Of a DNA stretch of 64,000 nucleotides, positions 60,881-64,000 are shown in pieces (the stretch's first letter is position 1; each line of letters opens with the position of its first letter). Source of the DNA: Prochlorococcus sp. AG-347-E23 (GTDB taxonomy: Bacteria; Cyanobacteriota; Cyanobacteriia; PCC-6307; Cyanobiaceae); contig QCBH01000001.1 in NCBI GenBank assembly GCA_003281685.1, forward strand, positions 62,001 through 126,000, written 5' to 3'. The position numbers and the translations under genes are program-made. The notes under the pieces are model-generated. The model ran no database searches. It was given only the letters and a program-made list of their open reading frames with translations, and had not been told where the DNA came from.

Positions 60881-62434
60881 TTAATGCAAAAAATGTCTTT
60901 TTTGCGTAAATACCATCGATATCCCTTTAGAATTACACATATCAATACTCTCTTGGTCTCTTAGACTACCTCCAGGTTGGATAATAGCTTTTATACCGTA
61001 TTCATTTGCAAGCTCTACAGTATCTGCAAATGGGAAAAAACCATCGCTGGCTAAGACAGCATCTGAACATAATTTTCCAGCTGCTTTTAATGCAATTTTT
61101 GCTGCTCCGACTCTATTCATTTGTCCAGCTCCAATACCAATTGTTTTTTGGTCTTTTGCAATAACAATGGCATTAGATTTCACGTGTTTACATATTTTCC
61201 ATGCAAAATTTAGATCTAAGTTCATTTGATTACCTGGATTTTTATTAGTTACTGAAATCCAACTTTCAGTTTTTTCTTCACTATCATCAGTATCTTGGAC
61301 GAGTAATCCTCCCATTATTGATTTAGTAGAAGTTTGATTTTTTTGTGGCAGTTGATCTTTTGAAAACTTTAAAATTCTTAAATTCTTTTTAACTTTTAAA
61401 ATTTCTAAAGCTTCCTCATCAAAAGATGGAGCGACGACACACTCTAAGAAAATATCTTTGAGGTGAATTGCGGTCTCACTATCAACATTTGCATTAAAAG
61501 CAACTATGCCTCCAAATGCACTAATAGAGTCGCATTCCAAAGCGTTCAAAAATGCTTTAGAAGCTGAATTACTTATAGAGGCACCACAAGGATTATTGTG
61601 TTTTAAAATAACAGAGGCAAACACATCTTTTGTAAGTTCATCTTTTTCTGTGTAGCCAAATTCTAAAACTGTTGAAAGTGCCGACTCTAGATCTAATAGA
61701 TTGTTATAACTTAAGTCTTTTCCTTGTAATTGTTCTGCTGAGTTCCATCCAATGTTACTTAAACCATACCAGACAGCTTTTTGATGTGGATTTTCCCCAT
61801 ATCTTAAGGTTTTGATTAGTGGATAAGATTCAATATATTTGGAGGATTGTAAATCTCTTTCTTTTCTTATCCAATTAGATATTGCAGTGTCATAGTCTGC
61901 TGTATGTTGAAAAGCTTCAAAAGCTAATTTTGCTTTATATGAGTCTTTCAATTCACCTTTTTTACTTTCTTCAAGAAAATTTTGATACTGACTAGGGTCT
62001 ACTAAAACGGAAACGTCTTTATGATTTTTAGCTGCAGAACGAATCATAGATGGCCCTCCGATATCGATATTTTCAATAGCATCTTCCCATTTAGCTCCCT
62101 GATCTACAGTTTTTTTAAAAGGGTATAAATTTACAACTACTAAGTCAATTAAGTCAAGATTGTTAGCTTCTATGTCTTTTTTATGTTCTTCATCAGTTCT
62201 TTTAGCTAATATTCCCCCGTGTATTTTTGGATGTAAAGTTTTAACTCTTCCTCCAAGAATTTCTGGAGAATTAGTAAAATCAGCAACTTTAATAACTGGA
62301 ATTTTAGCCTCTATTAGATGTTTAGCAGTTCCTCCACTTGATAGAATTTTATAATTAAATTGCTCTACCAATTCCTTACAAAATGGGATTATATTTTTTT
62401 TATCAGAGACACTTACTAAAGCTAATGGAGACAT
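60881..62434 (-). CDS. purH: Bifunctional AICAR transformylase/IMP cyclohydrolase
   Basis: This 517-residue enzyme performs the final two steps of IMP synthesis. The N-terminal IMP cyclohydrolase domain has LSSGGTAKHLIEA and GGRVKTLHPKIHGGIL; the transformylase domain has LKHNNPCGASI and GAGQMNRVGAAKIAL. Length and order are typical. It is divergent from the esterase gene by 33 bp. Confidence 0.97.
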   Translation of the reverse strand: MSPLALVSVSDKKNIIPFCKELVEQFNYKILSSGGTAKHLIEAKIPVIKVADFTNSPEILGGRVKTLHPKIHGGILAKRTDEEHKKDIEANNLDLIDLVVVNLYPFKKTVDQGAKWEDAIENIDIGGPSMIRSAAKNHKDVSVLVDPSQYQNFLEESKKGELKDSYKAKLAFEAFQHTADYDTAISNWIRKERDLQSSKYIESYPLIKTLRYGENPHQKAVWYGLSNIGWNSAEQLQGKDLSYNNLLDLESALSTVLEFGYTEKDELTKDVFASVILKHNNPCGASISNSASKAFLNALECDSISAFGGIVAFNANVDSETAIHLKDIFLECVVAPSFDEEALEILKVKKNLRILKFSKDQLPQKNQTSTKSIMGGLLVQDTDDSEEKTESWISVTNKNPGNQMNLDLNFAWKICKHVKSNAIVIAKDQKTIGIGAGQMNRVGAAKIALKAAGKLCSDAVLASDGFFPFADTVELANEYGIKAIIQPGGSLRDQESIDMCNSKGISMVFTQKRHFLH

Positions 62435-62467
62435 TATGGGAAAGTTTACTTACTTAAGAATATAAAC

Positions 62468-63085
62468 ATGAAATATGCTATCAATCATGAATTTGTCTCG
62501 ATTAGCTCTCAAACTGCAACTCATAGAATTATTTTGATGCATGGTTGGGGAGCTGATTCGGATGACCTTTTAATATTTGGAAAGGAGATGGCTGAAAAAA
62601 TAAATCTTGATTTTGAGGTAATTTCTTTGCGGGCTCCTGGATTACACCCAAGCGGTCAGGGAAGACAGTGGTATGGATTATACCCACATGATTGGAATGG
62701 AGCTGAGGTTGAAGTAAATAAACTTTTAGTTACATTAAAAAAATTTGATACTGATCAGATTCCACTAAGAAAAACAATTTTGTTGGGGTTCTCTCAGGGA
62801 GCGGCAATGGCAATTGATGCGGGATCTAAGTTAAATTTTGGATTAATTGTTGCTTGTAGTGGTTATCCTCACCCTAACTGGGCTCCGGGAGAAAAATTCT
62901 CACCATTGATTATTAGTCATGGTTTATTTGATGACGTTGTACCTCTAGATGCTTCTAGGACTATTTATGAAAAAGTAAAGAGTAAGTCTTCTAAATTTTG
63001 TGAATTATTAGAATTCGATGGATTTCATCAAATTGATTCAAATTTAGTTAATTTTGTAAGTTCAAATATAAGTAATATTTTTTAA
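62468..63085 (+). CDS. Alpha/beta hydrolase, carboxylesterase/phospholipase type
   Basis: This 205-residue hydrolase has the nucleophile elbow LLGFSQGAAMA (GFSQG), the oxyanion segment HGWGADSDDL, an acid in SHGLFDDVVPLDAS and a histidine in FDGFHQI, which together form a complete catalytic triad. It fits the small carboxylesterase/lysophospholipase family, and the substrate is unknown. It overlaps the DUF3155 gene by 4 bp on the opposite strand. Confidence 0.88.
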   Translation: MKYAINHEFVSISSQTATHRIILMHGWGADSDDLLIFGKEMAEKINLDFEVISLRAPGLHPSGQGRQWYGLYPHDWNGAEVEVNKLLVTLKKFDTDQIPLRKTILLGFSQGAAMAIDAGSKLNFGLIVACSGYPHPNWAPGEKFSPLIISHGLFDDVVPLDASRTIYEKVKSKSSKFCELLEFDGFHQIDSNLVNFVSSNISNIF

Positions 63086-63450
63086 ACAAAAGCATATTCG
63101 TATTCTTCAATCTCTTCCCAATCATCTGCAGTAAGTTCTAGACCCTCAAATATTTTTTCTTCACCAATTCCTTCAACTACAACTTTTAGTGATGGAAATA
63201 GAAAATGATTTTCTTCAGCATATTGGGCACTAAATAACCCTTTTTCACCCCAAAAAAACCTATCGGTGGTATGTTCATTTCTTCTGACATTGAAAACTGA
63301 AGGCGCAGAGAGGCCATTTTCAGCTATGAATCTTCTTGCTGCAGTAACTGGTTTATGTTTGCCAGTTTCGATATGGTAAATAGGTACATGTGCCATTACT
63401 CTTTGGCCAGCCAATCTTCTTCTGCTGATTCTTTTTCTTTTTTTTGACAT
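63082..63450 (-). CDS. DUF3155 family protein
   Basis: This 122-residue protein begins with a strongly basic stretch, MSKKRKRISRRRLAGQRVMA, then NVRRNEHTTDRFFWGEKGL, and ends in an acidic tail. This polarity fits cyanobacterial DUF3155 as I remember it and could mean nucleic-acid binding. No function is known. The next gene, on the plus strand, starts 255 bp away. Confidence 0.8.
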   Translation of the reverse strand: MSKKRKRISRRRLAGQRVMAHVPIYHIETGKHKPVTAARRFIAENGLSAPSVFNVRRNEHTTDRFFWGEKGLFSAQYAEENHFLFPSLKVVVEGIGEEKIFEGLELTADDWEEIEEYEYAFV

Positions 63451-63540
63451 TGATCGGTACTCCTGAAATTATTAATGAGATTAGTCTTATTTATTTTTAC
63501 TAATCTTATTTATATATGTGATTTTAAATTCACTTCAAAT

Positions 63541-63599
63541 TACATAGAGGACCCATCTACCCCTCATGTAGCTTAAAATATGATTAAATAATCATATTT
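63541..63599. other. Structured inverted repeats in the spacer between the DUF3155 and kinase genes
   Basis: TACAT(A)GAGG (63541-63550) pairs with CCTCATGTA (63562-63570), with one bulged base. It is followed by perfect 11-base arms AAATATGATTA and TAATCATATTT around AA (63576-63599). A weaker GGCTG...CAG-A-CC hairpin follows near 63602. The group sits in the 255-bp divergent spacer and could be a small RNA, a leader structure or an operator. No T-run marks it as a terminator. Confidence 0.4.
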
Positions 63600-63705
63600 A
63601 AGGCTGGCCAAAGTCAGACCTCTTTATATATCTTAATACTTTTTTCATATTTTACAAGCCCTTTTCAAGTTTTTAAAAAAAAAATTTCTCAAAATTTTAT
63701 TTATT

Positions 63706-64000
63706 ATGAATCTTTCAAAAAAATTTGAAGAACTCATCATAAAACAGCTAGAGAGTTTTGGTTGCTCAATGGGCGTGACTAATTTAGTTATGTATCTTGC
63801 TTCAGCTAAGCAAGGAACTAAAGCATCTTTTGAAATGATTGGTCAATGGCCACAAATTGATAGGCTACTTACATCAATAGAAGATGATCCTTCACTAAAA
63901 GTTTCATCTCCAAATAGAAGATGGTACCCGCTTCAAGAAAACGATATTCTACTTGGTGTCCTGAGGGTGGAAACAGATTTGAAAGGGGAGAATTGGCCAG
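63706..64000 (+). CDS. N-terminal part of a probable sensor histidine kinase (runs off the window)
   Basis: The visible 98 codons read MNLSKKFEELIIKQLESFGC and later NRRWYPLQENDILLGVLRVE. The ENDILLGVLRVE pattern resembles the end of a GAF-like sensory domain of marine cyanobacterial sensor kinases. The kinase core is outside the window, so the assignment is tentative. Confidence 0.6.
   Translation, partial: MNLSKKFEELIIKQLESFGCSMGVTNLVMYLASAKQGTKASFEMIGQWPQIDRLLTSIEDDPSLKVSSPNRRWYPLQENDILLGVLRVETDLKGENWP

Overview
The window is chromosomal DNA of a marine picocyanobacterium, almost certainly a high-light-adapted Prochlorococcus. The evidence is the very AT-rich and compact coding, the short spacers, the AT-biased codons, a complete set of oxygenic photosynthesis genes (psbA, psbO, psbH, psbN, psbI, ycf20-like, CP12, crtR), NtcA with NtcA-type promoters, and many small cyanobacteria-only proteins. 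No insertion sequence, phage integrase, CRISPR array or rRNA was seen. It reads as core genome, not as a genomic island.

Layout. 1-3.1 kb: ribosomal protein and transcription operon on the minus strand (secE, nusG, rplK, rplA, rplJ, rplL) with an L10-type leader before rplJ. 3.1-9.4 kb: a ClpB-like disaggregase, enolase and an ABC1/UbiB kinase. 9.6-13.6 kb: an atypical thioredoxin-reductase-like flavoprotein, converging on a bicarbonate-uptake operon (SulP transporter, SbtA, SbtB). 13.8-18.7 kb: hemB, a VOC protein, mutS2, obg. 18.8-21.5 kb: small proteins, CP12, a GST-like protein and an aspartoacylase. 21.7-24.6 kb: psbA, aroC and a decayed KDPG aldolase (eda) gene. 24.6-30.3 kb: ftsH, ATP sulfurylase, psbO, coaBC. 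30.5-34.4 kb: pyrB, a 5'-damaged 3-methyladenine glycosylase gene, gatC, crtR, tRNA-Leu. 34.5-42.9 kb: ileS, trmB, glmM, a TxlA-like thioredoxin, thyX and dcd. 42.9-47.5 kb: a CobO-like protein, ntcA, pth, psbH/psbN/psbI. 47.5-54.3 kb: an outer-membrane OstA-like protein, leuD-leuC-cinA-glyA, tRNA-Arg. 54.3-64 kb: murJ, sfsA, amt1, ispH, a DoxX protein, purH, an esterase, DUF3155 and the start of a probable sensor kinase gene.

Functional themes. Inorganic carbon supply (SulP, SbtA, SbtB, CP12), nitrogen control (ntcA, plus amt1 with an NtcA box and correctly spaced -10 element), photosystem II assembly and repair (psbA, psbO, psbH, psbI, ftsH), and a thymidylate module (dcd next to thyX) stand out. 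The observations most worth checking come from small-scale decay or atypical enzymes. These are the eda pseudogene at 24030-24615, crtR lacking any ATG/GTG/TTG start before its first histidine box, an in-frame TGA at codon 7 of the DNA glycosylase gene, a thioredoxin-reductase-like protein without the usual NADPH motifs, an SbtB without the usual C-terminal cysteine loop, and a CobO-like protein without a P-loop.

All assignments rest on reading the sequence and remembered family features; no database search was run.
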